A DNA stretch of 64,000 nucleotides from JBHYGK01 sp051859045 (GTDB lineage: Bacteria > Pseudomonadota > Gammaproteobacteria > Xanthomonadales > Xanthomonadaceae): assembly GCA_051859045.1 (NCBI GenBank), contig JBHYGK010000006.1, positions 14,180 through 78,179 of the forward strand. The letters are read 5' to 3'. Below, piece after piece: positions 8,127 to 18,253 of this stretch. The notes beneath the pieces are model-generated. The model was not told the DNA's origin, did no database searches, and saw nothing but the letters and a program-made list of their open reading frames with translations. The translations under genes were made by a program, and so were the position numbers. Each line of letters starts with the position of its first letter. Position 1 is the stretch's first letter.

Positions 8127-9215
8127 ATGACCGCCCCCGCCACCCCGCCCGCCGCCTCCGCCTTCGCCGCGCCGCCGCACCTCTCCGCCGAGCGCGCCGC
8201 GGCCGGCCACGCCTTCGTGCGGGCCGCGCTCGACGAGCACGTCGACCTCGAGCGCGCCAGCACCGACGCGGGCTTCCGCAGCTACTGGCGCGCCCGCCGC
8301 GCGGACGGCGGCAGCGTGATCCTGATGGACGCCCCGCCGGGGCTGGAGGAGGTCGGTCCCTGGCTGGACGTCCGCGCCCACCTCGAGCGCCACGGCGTGC
8401 GCGTGCCGCGGGTGCTGGCCGAGGACCGCCCCGCCGGCTTCCTGCTGCTGGAGGACCTCGGCCGCGACACCCTGCTGCACGTGCTGCCCGCCGAGGGCGT
8501 CGACGACGCCGCGGCCGACGCGTGGATGGACCGCGCGATCGACCAGCTGCTGCGCCTCCAGGCCGCGCCGCCGCCGGCCGGCCTGCCGCGCTACGACGAG
8601 GACCTGCTGCTGCGCGAGCTGCGCCTGTTCGACGCGTGGTTCCTCGAGCGCGAGCTGGGCATCGCGCTGGACTGCGCGCTCGACGACCGCCTGGCCCTGG
8701 CCTACCGCCGGCTCATCGACGCCGCGCTGGCCCAGCCGCAGGTGCTGGTGCACCGCGACTTCATGCCGCGCAACCTGATGCCGCTGGCGGCGGAGGGCGG
8801 CGGGCTCGCGGTGCTGGACTTCCAGGACGCGGTGGTCGGGCCGATCGCCTACGACCCGCTGAGCCTGGTCAAGGACGCCTTCCACGGCTGGAGCGACGCC
8901 CGCGCGCGCGCCTGGCTCGCGCGCTACCACCAGCGCGCCGCGGCCGCCGGCCTGCCGGTGCCGGCGCTGGAGCGCTTCCTGTGGGACGCCGACCTGATCG
9001 GGATCCAGCGCCACCTGAAGGTGCTGGGCATCTTCGCGCGCCTGAAGCACCGCGACGGCAAGGACCGCTACATCGCCGACGCCGCGCGCTTCCTGGGCTA
9101 CCTCGAGGACGTGCTGCCGCGCCATCCCGCGCTGGCCGACCTGGCCTGGGTGCTGCGCGAGCGGGTGCGGCCGGTGTTCGATGCGCGCGCCGCCGCCGCC
9201 GCGGCCGGCGCCTGA
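8127..9215 (+). CDS. amgK: N-acetylmuramate/N-acetylglucosamine kinase (AmgK)
   Basis: 362 aa from the ATG at 8127. A GTG at 8088 would add 13 residues, but it would overlap the predicted -10 region. This is an aminoglycoside-phosphotransferase fold: VLVHRDFMPRNLMPL is the catalytic loop (Asp as base, Asn as metal ligand) and VLDFQDAVVGPIAYD the metal-binding DFG-like block. Known AmgK phosphorylates the anomeric position of MurNAc for peptidoglycan recycling that bypasses de novo UDP-MurNAc synthesis. The assignment rests on family and on the next gene, murU, which starts 10 bases downstream. Confidence 0.88.
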   Translation: MTAPATPPAASAFAAPPHLSAERAAAGHAFVRAALDEHVDLERASTDAGFRSYWRARRADGGSVILMDAPPGLEEVGPWLDVRAHLERHGVRVPRVLAEDRPAGFLLLEDLGRDTLLHVLPAEGVDDAAADAWMDRAIDQLLRLQAAPPPAGLPRYDEDLLLRELRLFDAWFLERELGIALDCALDDRLALAYRRLIDAALAQPQVLVHRDFMPRNLMPLAAEGGGLAVLDFQDAVVGPIAYDPLSLVKDAFHGWSDARARAWLARYHQRAAAAGLPVPALERFLWDADLIGIQRHLKVLGIFARLKHRDGKDRYIADAARFLGYLEDVLPRHPALADLAWVLRERVRPVFDARAAAAAAGA

Positions 9216-9225
9216 GGCCGCGCGG

Positions 9226-9939
9226 ATGAAGGCCCTGCTGCTGTGCGCGGGCAAGGGCGAGCGGATGCGCCCGCTGACGCTGCACACGCCCAAGCCCCTG
9301 CTCGAGGCCGGCGGCCAGCCGCTGGCGGCCTGGCACCTCGCCCGGCTCGCCGCGCGCGGCGTGCGCGAGGTGGCGATCAACACCAGCTGGCTGGGCGATC
9401 GCTTCGCGCCGGCGCTGGGCGACGGCGCGCGCTGGGGGCTGCGGATCCACTACCTCGACGAGGGCCCGGAGCCGCTGGAGACCGGCGGCGCGCTGCTCAA
9501 CGCGCGGGCCTGGCTGGGCGAGGCGCCGTTCCTGGCGATCAACGGCGACGTCTGGTGCGACCTCGACCTGGGCACGCTGCCCGACGCGCCTGCGGGCCTC
9601 GCCCACCTCGTGCTGGTCGACAACCCGCCGCAGCATCCGGGCGGGGATTTCCACCTGCACGCCGAGGGCCGGGTGTCGAGCGACGATCCCGCCGGCACGC
9701 GGCTGACCTTCAGCGGGATCGGCGTCTACCGCGCCGCGCTGCTGGACGGCTGGCGCGAGGTGGTCGGCGGCGCGCCGGGCGCGGACGCGACGCCGCCGCG
9801 CTTCAAGCTCGCGCCGCTGCTGCGCGCGGCGATGGGCCGTGGGGCGGTGCATGGGCAGCACCACGCCGGCGACTGGGCCGACATCGGCACGCCGGAGCGC
9901 CTGGCGGCGCTCGACGCGCGGCTGCGCGCGACGGGCTGA
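9226..9939 (+). CDS. murU: N-acetylmuramate alpha-1-phosphate uridylyltransferase (MurU)
   Basis: 237 aa sugar-nucleotidyltransferase. The start MKALLLCAGKGERMRPLT has the G-X-G-(X)-R-(L/M)-R-P-L-T nucleotide-binding signature, and AINGDVWCDLD is the metal-site block. The ATG at 9226 was preferred over one at 9181, which lies inside amgK. MurU turns MurNAc-1-P into UDP-MurNAc, so with AmgK it closes the recycling loop known from Pseudomonas. That route bypasses MurA and its inhibitor fosfomycin; murA also lies at the left edge of this window. The stop codon sits at the end of the first copy of a 14-base tandem duplication. Confidence 0.9.
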   Translation: MKALLLCAGKGERMRPLTLHTPKPLLEAGGQPLAAWHLARLAARGVREVAINTSWLGDRFAPALGDGARWGLRIHYLDEGPEPLETGGALLNARAWLGEAPFLAINGDVWCDLDLGTLPDAPAGLAHLVLVDNPPQHPGGDFHLHAEGRVSSDDPAGTRLTFSGIGVYRAALLDGWREVVGGAPGADATPPRFKLAPLLRAAMGRGAVHGQHHAGDWADIGTPERLAALDARLRATG

Positions 9940-9953
9940 GCGCGACGGGCTGA
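9926..9953 (+). repeat. 14-bp perfect tandem duplication across the murU stop codon
   Basis: GCGCGACGGGCTGA occurs at 9926-9939 and again at 9940-9953. The first copy ends with the murU TGA. Because 14 is not a multiple of three, the second TGA is in another frame. It looks like a recent slippage event with no effect on the protein. Confidence 0.9.
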
Positions 9954-9965
9954 GTCCGCGCGGCC

Positions 9966-12104
9966 TCAGGCCGCGACGCGCAGCCGGCGCGGCGCGCGCG
10001 CCGGGGTCGCGTCGAGGCGGAACACCGCCACCGCCCCCACCAGCGCCTCGGCCTGCTCCTCGAGCGAGCGGGCGGCCGCCGAGGCCTCCTCGACCAGGGC
10101 CGCGTTCTGCTGGGTCACCTGGTCCATCTGGCTGACCGTCGTGGCGACCTGGCCCAGGCCGGTGGCCTGCTCCTCGGTCGCGGCGGCGATCTCGGCCATG
10201 AAGGCGTCGAGCCGGCGCACGTCGTCGACCAGCCCGCCGATGGTGCCGCCGGCGTCGTCGACCTGGGCGCTGCCGTCGGCCACCGCGGCCATCGAGGTGG
10301 CGATCAGCGCGCGGATCTCGCGCGAGGCGTCGCCCGAGCGCTGCGCCAGCGCGCGCACCTCGCCGGCGACGACCGCGAAGCCGCGGCCCTGCTCGCCGGC
10401 GCGCGCGGCCTCGACCGCGGCGTTGAGCGCGAGCAGGTTGGTCTGGAACGCGATGCCGTCGATGACGGTGACGATCTCGCCGATCCGCTTCGCGCTGGCC
10501 TCGATGGCCTGCATGGTGCCGGTGAGGCGGTCGAGCTTGTGGCCGGCGTCGCCGGCGACGCCGGCGGTGCGGTGCGAGAGCGTGCGCGCCTCGCGGGTCG
10601 CGTGGGCGTTGGCGGCCACGGTGGAGTTGAGCTCCTCCATCGCCGCGGCGGTCTCCTCGAGCTGGGCGGCCTGCTGCTCGGTGCGCGCGCTGAGCTCGGT
10701 GCTGCCGGCCGAGACCTCCGCGGCCGCGGCGTTGATCAGGCGGCTCGAGCCCTGGATGCCGCCGACGATCCCGGCCAGGCGCTCGGCGGTGAGGTTGGCC
10801 GAGGCCTGGATCTCCCCGAACACGCCGCGGGCGTCGCCCTCGAGGCGCTGGGTGAGGTCGCCGTCGGCCAGCGCCGCCATCATCCGGCCGATCGCGGCCA
10901 CGCTGGCGTCGACCGAGGCGATCAGGCTGTTGGCGCTGTGGCCGATGGCCTTCGCGAAGCCGCGCGCGGCGTCGGTGTCGACCCGGCCGGAGAGGTCGCC
11001 GTTGGCGGCGGCGTCCATGACCTGGCGGAAGCCCGCGAGCATCGCGTCGTTGGCCTTCAGGGTCTGGCCCGCGCTGGCGAGCATCTCGCTCCACACGCCC
11101 TCGGCCTTGAGGTGGCGGCCGTCCCAGCGCTCGAAGGGCTTGCCGTCGGCCATCGCCACGACCGCCGAGGCCACCGCGGCGCCGGCCGCCTCGGCCTGGG
11201 CGAAGGACTGGTTGAGGTCGCCGGCGAAGGCGGCCATCTCGCCGCGGTATTCGCCGTGCATGCGCTGGCCGAAGCGGCCGGCGGCGAACGCCGAGGCGGT
11301 GCGCCGCGCCTCGCCGAACAGGCCCTGCAGGGTCTCCAGCGTGCGGTCGAGGTCGCGGCTGGCGCGGGCGATCTCGTCGCCGCCGGCGGCGTTCGCGCGG
11401 TGCTCGAAGCGGCCCTCGCGCGCGGCCTCCAGCGCGCGCTGCATGCGCCGGGTGCTGGAGAGGATGGCGACGATGATGCGCCGGACCAGCCAGCCCCCGG
11501 CGAGCAGGATCGCCAGCACCACGCCGGCGTCGACCGCGAGGTTGCGCCGGTAGGCGGCCTGGATGGCCAGGTATTCCTCCTCGGCGACCACCAGCTGCAC
11601 CTCGACGAGCGCGGCGAGGGTGGTCGAGATCGGGTCGATCGCGGGGTACAGGCGGTCGCGGGTGAACGCGGCCAGCCCGGTGGCGTCGCGGGCCACGAGC
11701 AGCGCGCGCAGGTCGGCGACCGCGGCGTCGGCGACCTCCAGCTGCGGGGCCAGCTCGACCAGCAGTTCCTCCTCGCGCGGCACCAGCACGGTGGCGCGGT
11801 AGGCGGCCAGGCGCTCGTGCACCAGCGCGTTGGCCGCGTCGACGTCGCGCACGGCCTGCTCCCAGCCGATCGCGCCGTCGCGGGTCTTGTGGGCGAGGTC
11901 GACGATGCTCACGGCGTAGGCGTCGGCGATGGCCTTGATGTCGCGCAGCGGCACCACGCGGTCGGCGTACAGGCTCTGCGCGCGGCGGCTGGCGTCGTGC
12001 ATGCCGAACAGGCCGAGGCCGGCGACCAGCAGGGTCGCCGCGAGCGCGAGGCCGGCGAGCAGCAGCAGGCGGGCGCGGAGGGAGCCGGAGAGCAGTCGGG
12101 GCAT
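9966..12104 (-). CDS. Methyl-accepting chemotaxis protein
   Basis: 712 aa transmembrane receptor. TM1 is at residues about 11-33, followed by a periplasmic four-helix-bundle sensor (DRVVPLRDIKAIADAYAVSI and on) and TM2 around VDAGVVLAILLAGGWLV (about 190-210). One or more HAMP-like segments follow (ANGDLSGRV, ADGDLTQRLEGD). The signalling tip contains IAFQTNLLALNAAVEAARAG, flanked by long coiled-coil methylation helices. It lacks a C-terminal CheR/CheB pentapeptide. No other chemotaxis gene is nearby, so it is an orphan receptor of unknown ligand. It converges with murU. Confidence 0.93.
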   Translation of the reverse strand: MPRLLSGSLRARLLLLAGLALAATLLVAGLGLFGMHDASRRAQSLYADRVVPLRDIKAIADAYAVSIVDLAHKTRDGAIGWEQAVRDVDAANALVHERLAAYRATVLVPREEELLVELAPQLEVADAAVADLRALLVARDATGLAAFTRDRLYPAIDPISTTLAALVEVQLVVAEEEYLAIQAAYRRNLAVDAGVVLAILLAGGWLVRRIIVAILSSTRRMQRALEAAREGRFEHRANAAGGDEIARASRDLDRTLETLQGLFGEARRTASAFAAGRFGQRMHGEYRGEMAAFAGDLNQSFAQAEAAGAAVASAVVAMADGKPFERWDGRHLKAEGVWSEMLASAGQTLKANDAMLAGFRQVMDAAANGDLSGRVDTDAARGFAKAIGHSANSLIASVDASVAAIGRMMAALADGDLTQRLEGDARGVFGEIQASANLTAERLAGIVGGIQGSSRLINAAAAEVSAGSTELSARTEQQAAQLEETAAAMEELNSTVAANAHATREARTLSHRTAGVAGDAGHKLDRLTGTMQAIEASAKRIGEIVTVIDGIAFQTNLLALNAAVEAARAGEQGRGFAVVAGEVRALAQRSGDASREIRALIATSMAAVADGSAQVDDAGGTIGGLVDDVRRLDAFMAEIAAATEEQATGLGQVATTVSQMDQVTQQNAALVEEASAAARSLEEQAEALVGAVAVFRLDATPARAPRRLRVAA

Positions 12105-12250
12105 GGCGGTGGCCTCGGAGGGATGCCGGCATGGTTCCCGCGCCGCGCGCGCGCCGCCAGCGCGCGATGCGCGTTCTGCCGGCGGCCGTAGCGGGGCTAC
12201 GCGATCCCTTTACGCCCGCCCCGGCGTCGAGGCCCCGGACCCCGGACAGG

Positions 12251-12278
12251 ACGACGCCCCGGCAGGCCGGGGCGTCGT
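12251..12278. terminator. 12-bp perfect hairpin downstream of the M16 protease gene
   Basis: Bases 12251-12262 (ACGACGCCCCGG) pair perfectly with 12267-12278 around a CAGG loop. The hairpin lies 50 bases past the stop of the minus-strand M16 gene and inside the 223-base gap before the chemoreceptor gene. There is no T-run. The same gap holds a second, smaller inverted repeat at 12187-12201 (CGTAGC/GCTACG). Confidence 0.55.
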
Positions 12279-12327
12279 GGTCTCGCCGGGCGGCCCGGGC
12301 GGGCCGCCTGGCGCGGGTGCCGCGGGC

Positions 12328-15192
12328 TCAGCGCAGCGCGGCGGTGTCGAGGTCGAGCTGGTCGGCCGGGATCAGCTCCAGCTGCGGGTGCGCCGCGCGC
12401 AGGGCGTCGACGAACTGCGCGCTGTCGCCGACCACCACGATGCTCAGGCGCTCCGGGGCGAGGTAGCGCTGGCCGGCGGCCTGGATCTGGGCCGGGGTGA
12501 CCGCGCGCACGCGCTCGGGGTAGCCGGGCAGCGAGGCCAGCGGCCGCTCCTCGGCGATCACGCCGGCGACCGCGCCGCCGAGGCCGTCCACGCTCTCCAT
12601 CGCGCTGCCGAACTCGCCCACCAGGGTGGCCACGCGCGGGGCGATGTCGGCCTCCGGGGTGGCCTCGGCGCCGATCCGGGCGAACTCGCCCAGCATCAGC
12701 GCCACGACCTCGGCGGCCGCGTCGTTGCGGGTCTGGGTCGAGGCGACCACCAGGCCCTCGTCGCGACGCGCGCCGAGCGAGCTGCCGGCGCCGTAGCTCA
12801 GGCCGCGCTCGATGCGGATCAGGCGGTTGAGGCGGGCGGAGTAGCCGCCGCCGAGCACCGCGTTGGCCAGTTCGAGCGCGTGCAGGTCGGCGTCATCGAC
12901 CGCCAGCGCGCGGCCGGCGATGGTGACCGCGGCCTGGCCGGAGCCCGGCAGGTCGACGACCACGACGCGCGGGGCCGGGGCCTCGCCGGCCGGATCGGCC
13001 TGGCGCTCGGCCGCGACGGCCGGGGCCGCCCAGTCGCCGAAGGCCTGCTCGGCCAGGGCCACCGCGGCCTCGACCGTGATGTCGCCGGAGAACACCAGGC
13101 TGGCGCCCTGCGGCGAGTAGCGCTGGGCGTGGAAGCCGACCACGTCCTCGCGGGTGATCGCGGCCAGGCCGTCGAGCGTGCCGGCGCCCGGCTCGCCGTA
13201 GGGCGCGTCGCCGTAGACGAGGCGGGAGGCGACCGCGCTGGCGATCGGGCCGGGCTGGCTCATCGCCACCGACAGGCCGTCGCGGGCCTGGTCGCGGCCG
13301 CGCTCGAGCTCCTCGGCGCTCAGCGCCGGGGTGCGCACCAGCTCGGCCATCAGGGCGACGGTCTGCGGGAACGCGACCGCCGGGCTGTTGGCGTAGACGA
13401 AGGACGCGTCGCGGCCGGCGTCGGCGCCGATCACCGCGCCGAGGCGCTCGATCTCGGCCGCCACCTCGGGCGCGCCGCGGGTGGTGCTGCCCTGGGTGAG
13501 CAGGGTGGCGAGCATCGCGGCGGTGCCGGTGCGGCCCTCGGCGTCGTCGGCCGTGCCGGCCGGGACCACCAGGCGCGCGGACACCAGCGGCAGGCCCTCG
13601 CGGCGGGCGACGAACACGCGCAGGCCGTTGGCCAGCTGGCGCTCGACGACCTCGGGCATGCGCACGTCCGGCGCCTCGCCCGGGGTCGGCAGGGCCACGC
13701 GCTCGGCCTCGGGCGCGAGCACGTCGACGCGGTAGTCGGTGGCGAGGTCGGCCAGCTTGACCGGGGCCTCGACCGGGGCCGGCATGGCCTCGTTGGCGAC
13801 GCCCTCGGGGCGCTCGGACTCGTCGCGGTAGCGGATCACGCTGCGGCGGGCCTCGGTGAGCCAGGTGCCGGCCACGCGCTGCACGTCGGCCACGGTGACC
13901 GCCAGCAGGGCGGCGACCTCGGCGTCGGCGGCGGCGGGGCCGCCGGTGTTGATCAGCGACCAGCCCAGGGTGCTGGCGCGGTCCTCGATGCCCTCGCGGC
14001 CGCGCAGGGCGCCGGCGAGCAGCTCGGCCTTGGCCTCGGCCAGCTCGGCCTCGGTGATCGGGGTGCTGGCGAGGCCGGCGATGACCTCGAGCAGCCCGGC
14101 CTCGACGTCGGCCAGCGGCTCGCCCTCGGCGGCGATCGCGTAGGTCACGAGCATGCCGGCCTGCTGGCCCATGTCGACCCAGGACGAGGCGTCGGACGCC
14201 AGCGCGCGGTCGTAGACCAGGGTGCGGTACATGCGCGAGCTCTCGCCGGTGCTGAGGATGCCGTCGAGCACCTCGAGCGCGGCGCGGTCGGGGTGGCCCC
14301 AGGCCGGCAGGTCCCAGGCGGCGACGACGGCCGGCAGCGGCACGTTCGGCGCGTAGTAGTCGGCGGCCTTCGGCGCGGTCTGCTCGGGCTCGGCGACGGC
14401 GTGGCGCGGCACCTCGCGCTCGGGGTTGGCGAGCGGGGCGAAGTACTGGTCGACCCAGGCGTCGAGCTGGGCGTCGTCGAAGTTGCCGGCGACGATCAGC
14501 ACCGCGTTGTCGGGGCGGTAGTAGGTGGCGTGGAAGCGGCGCACGTCCTCGAGGGTGGCGGCGTCGAGCTCATCGATCGAGCCGATGCCGGCGCGGCGGT
14601 ACGGGTGCTGCTGGTACACCTCGCGCGGCAGGTACAGGCCGAACAGGCGGCCGTAGGGCTCGGCGAGGATGCGCTGGCGCAGCTCCTCCTGGACCACGGC
14701 GCGCTCGGAGGCGAACACCGCCTCGTCGACCACCAGCGAGCCCATGCGGTCGGCCTCGGCGAACAGCAGGCGCTCGAGGTGGTTGGCCGGCACGACCTCG
14801 TGGTAGGCGGTGACGTCGTCGGCGGTGAAGGCGTTGTTGCCGCCGCCCACGTCCTCGGTCAGGCGGTCGAAGGTCTCGTTGGGCAGGTTGCGCGTGGCCT
14901 TGAACATCAGGTGCTCGAACAGGTGCGCGAAGCCCGAGCGGCCCTCGGGGTCGTCCTTCGAGCCCACCCGGTACCAGACCTGGATGGTGACGTTGGCGGT
15001 GGAGGTGTCGCGCAGCGCGAACACCTGCAGGCCGTTGGCCAGGGTGCGGCCACGGAAGCCCAGCGGGGCGACGGCGCCGTCGGCGGCGGCGGTCTCGGCG
15101 GCGGGCGTGGCGGGGGCGTCGGCGGACGGCGAGCAGCCGGCGGACGCGAACAGCGCGGCGAGCGCCGCGGCGAGGATGCGCTTGGTGAACAA
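12328..15192 (-). CDS. M16 family zinc metallopeptidase, lipoprotein
   Basis: 954 aa. The N-terminus MFTKRILAAALAALFASAGC ends in a plausible lipobox with Cys20, so the protein is probably membrane-anchored in the periplasm. The inverted zinc motif HLFEH is at residues 90-94, and a Glu lies 76 residues on (E170, ERAVVQEELR), the classical HXXEH-(X)n-E of M16 (pitrilysin/PqqL) peptidases. A second M16 half from about residue 500 lacks the zinc motif, as expected for the inactive half of a clam-shell enzyme. It probably degrades small unfolded peptides. It is followed (downstream on minus) by a strong hairpin. Confidence 0.92.
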   Translation of the reverse strand: MFTKRILAAALAALFASAGCSPSADAPATPAAETAAADGAVAPLGFRGRTLANGLQVFALRDTSTANVTIQVWYRVGSKDDPEGRSGFAHLFEHLMFKATRNLPNETFDRLTEDVGGGNNAFTADDVTAYHEVVPANHLERLLFAEADRMGSLVVDEAVFASERAVVQEELRQRILAEPYGRLFGLYLPREVYQQHPYRRAGIGSIDELDAATLEDVRRFHATYYRPDNAVLIVAGNFDDAQLDAWVDQYFAPLANPEREVPRHAVAEPEQTAPKAADYYAPNVPLPAVVAAWDLPAWGHPDRAALEVLDGILSTGESSRMYRTLVYDRALASDASSWVDMGQQAGMLVTYAIAAEGEPLADVEAGLLEVIAGLASTPITEAELAEAKAELLAGALRGREGIEDRASTLGWSLINTGGPAAADAEVAALLAVTVADVQRVAGTWLTEARRSVIRYRDESERPEGVANEAMPAPVEAPVKLADLATDYRVDVLAPEAERVALPTPGEAPDVRMPEVVERQLANGLRVFVARREGLPLVSARLVVPAGTADDAEGRTGTAAMLATLLTQGSTTRGAPEVAAEIERLGAVIGADAGRDASFVYANSPAVAFPQTVALMAELVRTPALSAEELERGRDQARDGLSVAMSQPGPIASAVASRLVYGDAPYGEPGAGTLDGLAAITREDVVGFHAQRYSPQGASLVFSGDITVEAAVALAEQAFGDWAAPAVAAERQADPAGEAPAPRVVVVDLPGSGQAAVTIAGRALAVDDADLHALELANAVLGGGYSARLNRLIRIERGLSYGAGSSLGARRDEGLVVASTQTRNDAAAEVVALMLGEFARIGAEATPEADIAPRVATLVGEFGSAMESVDGLGGAVAGVIAEERPLASLPGYPERVRAVTPAQIQAAGQRYLAPERLSIVVVGDSAQFVDALRAAHPQLELIPADQLDLDTAALR

Positions 15193-15265
15193 GGGGGAGG
15201 CTCCGGGATCGGGCCCGCGCGGGGCGGGCCGGGGCGCGGGATGCGCCGGGGCGCGAAGCCTACAC

Positions 15266-15281
15266 CGTGACGGGGGTCACG
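15266..15281. promoter_or_regulatory. CRP/Clp-like palindrome upstream of the M16 gene
   Basis: CGTGA-N6-TCACG matches the core of the CRP/Clp consensus TGTGA-N6-TCACA at four of five bases in each arm. It lies four bases beyond a weak minus-strand -10 candidate (TAGGCT, 15262-15257). Bound there, a regulator would sit between -10 and -35 and so more likely repress. The same bases can also form RNA hairpins that could end M20 transcription, so the site is ambiguous. Confidence 0.35.
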
Positions 15282-15352
15282 GACCCCCGCCGATCGTCAC
15301 TTCGCCGACACGCGGGTGCCGGAGTCGGCCCCCGCGCCCCCCCGGAGGAGGC

Positions 15353-16855
<1,503 letters not shown>

Positions 16856-17099
16856 GGCGGGGGGCTCCGGCGTCGGCGGTCTGGGGGGCGACAGTGTACG
16901 CCTGCGCCCCGGGCCGGGTCGTCCGTGGCCGACCCCGGGCGGGGCGTGCGCCGATGGCGCGCGCCGGCCTCGGCGCAGCCGGCGGCGGGGCGTCCGGCGA
17001 TGGGGCGCGGCGCGCGCGGGCGGAACACTGGCCACGCCCTCGCGGGCCGCCCCGGCGGCCTGCGGCGGCCCATCCCCGCCATCCGTCCAGGAGACCGCC

Positions 17100-17467
17100 A
17101 TGACCCCGTCCCGCACCGCCTCCCTGCTGCTGCCCCTCGTCCTCGCCGCGCTCGCCGCGGCCGCCCCGGCGTTCGCGCAGACCGCCCCGCCGCGCCCGCC
17201 GCCGCCGCCCCGGCCGCGACGCCGGCCGCGGCTGCCGTCGACCAGGTCGACATCAACCGCGCCGACGCCGCCGAGCTGGCCCGGGTGCTGGTCGGCGTCG
17301 GGGTGGCGAAGGCCGCGCTGATCGTCGAGTACCGCGAGGCCAACGGCCCGTTCCGCAGCCCCGAGCAGCTGGTCGAGGTCAGCGGCATCGGCCTGCGCAC
17401 GGTCGAGCGCAACATCGACCGCATCCTCGTCGGCGAGGTCGCCCCGGCGCCCGCGCCGGGCGGCTGA
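17100..17467 (+). pseudogene. ComEA-like helix-hairpin-helix protein, frameshifted
   Basis: The ATG at 17100 opens a clean signal peptide (MTPSRTASLLLPLVLAALAA ending near AFAQ). The conserved HhH domain (VDINRADAAELARVL, then SPEQLVEVSGIGLRTVER) is in another frame, reading to the TGA at 17465-17467. The frames join if one base is added in the C/G-rich run at about 17184-17212. In the first frame the protein stops at 17321 after an Arg/Pro run. The intact product would be about 122 aa, a usual size for periplasmic ComEA-type DNA-binding proteins. The shift may be a real lesion or a missed base in a homopolymer-like run. Confidence 0.8.
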
Positions 17468-17547
17468 GGCGCCCGGCCGGGGGCGCGCCCGGCTGGCACG
17501 CGGCGGGCGCGCCCGTAGACTGGCGGCCCGCCCCGCCGAGACCCCGC

Positions 17548-18186
17548 ATGGCCGCGCCCCTCGACCTCCGCGTCCTGCCCGCCGAGGACTACACCCGCAC
17601 CCGCTGGGCCAACGGCGGCGGCTGGACCCGCGAGGTCCTGCGCTGGCCGGCCGGCGCGGCGGACGGCGACTGGGACTGGCGGCTGTCGATCGCCGAGGTC
17701 GACCGCGACGGCCCCTTCTCGCGCCTGGAGGGCGTCGAGCGGGTGCTGGTGCTGCTCAGCGGCGAGGGCATGACGCTGGAGGCGCCGCCGGGCGAGGCCG
17801 GCGACGCGGCCGCGCCGATCGAGCTCGCGCCGCCGCACGCGATTGCGCGCTTCCCCGGCGAGCGCGCGCTGCACGCGCGGCTGCACGCCGGACCCACCCG
17901 CGACTTCAACCTGATGTGGCGGCGCGGCCGCGTCGACGGCGCGCTGTGGCTGCGGCCGCTGGTCGGGGCGATGGTGTTCTTCGCCGCGCCGGGCGAGCGC
18001 TGGGCGGTGCACCTGGTCGCCGGGACCGCGCGGTTCAAGGATCGGCCCGGGCACGGCCCGCTGGAGCCGGGCGACAGCGCCCTGCTCGGGGCCGACGGGG
18101 CCGGCGGCCGGCTGATCCTCGACGGCGCGGGCACCCTGCTGGTGATGCGCCTGGCCCCGCCCGACGCGGAGGCCCCGCCGGGTTGA
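17548..18186 (+). CDS. HutD/Ves family protein
   Basis: 212 aa cupin-like protein. YTRTRWANGGGWTREVLRWP and WDWRLSIAEVDRDGPFSRLEGVERVLVLLSGEGM are the defining blocks of the HutD/Ves family. Pseudomonas HutD is encoded with histidine-use genes and E. coli Ves is linked to the cold response; the molecular function is not established. No hut gene is present nearby, so the role here is open. A possible -10 (TAGACT, 17516-17521) lies 27 bases before the ATG. Its stop codon overlaps the FNR-like box that serves the next gene. Confidence 0.85.
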   Translation: MAAPLDLRVLPAEDYTRTRWANGGGWTREVLRWPAGAADGDWDWRLSIAEVDRDGPFSRLEGVERVLVLLSGEGMTLEAPPGEAGDAAAPIELAPPHAIARFPGERALHARLHAGPTRDFNLMWRRGRVDGALWLRPLVGAMVFFAAPGERWAVHLVAGTARFKDRPGHGPLEPGDSALLGADGAGGRLILDGAGTLLVMRLAPPDAEAPPG

Positions 18187-18224
18187 TCGGCGTCAACCGG
18201 CGGCGGCGGGCGGGCGGGGACACT
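18183..18224 (+). promoter_or_regulatory. FNR/ANR-type promoter of the MBL-fold gene
   Basis: TTGAT-CGGC-GTCAA at 18183-18196 matches the FNR consensus TTGAT-N4-ATCAA at nine of ten arm bases. GACACT at 18219-18224 is a candidate -10. If it is, the start is 18231 and the box centre (18189.5) lies at exactly -41.5, the class II FNR position. The promoter of the cbb3 operon in this window has the same layout with GACAAT. The box overlaps the HutD stop codon. Confidence 0.65.
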
Positions 18225-18253
18225 GCGCGCCCCGACCCGACCCCGGATCCGCC

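Noticed and set aside
12187..12215. Flagellar sigma-28 promoter for the chemoreceptor (TAAAG on minus near 12212)
   Set aside because: The -10 region at the right spacing does not resemble GCCGATAA; only the -35 part matches.
17100..17321. An independent short gene ending at 17321
   Set aside because: Its second half is an Arg/Pro run in the wrong frame; the conserved domain continues in another frame, so a frameshifted ComEA-like gene explains it better.
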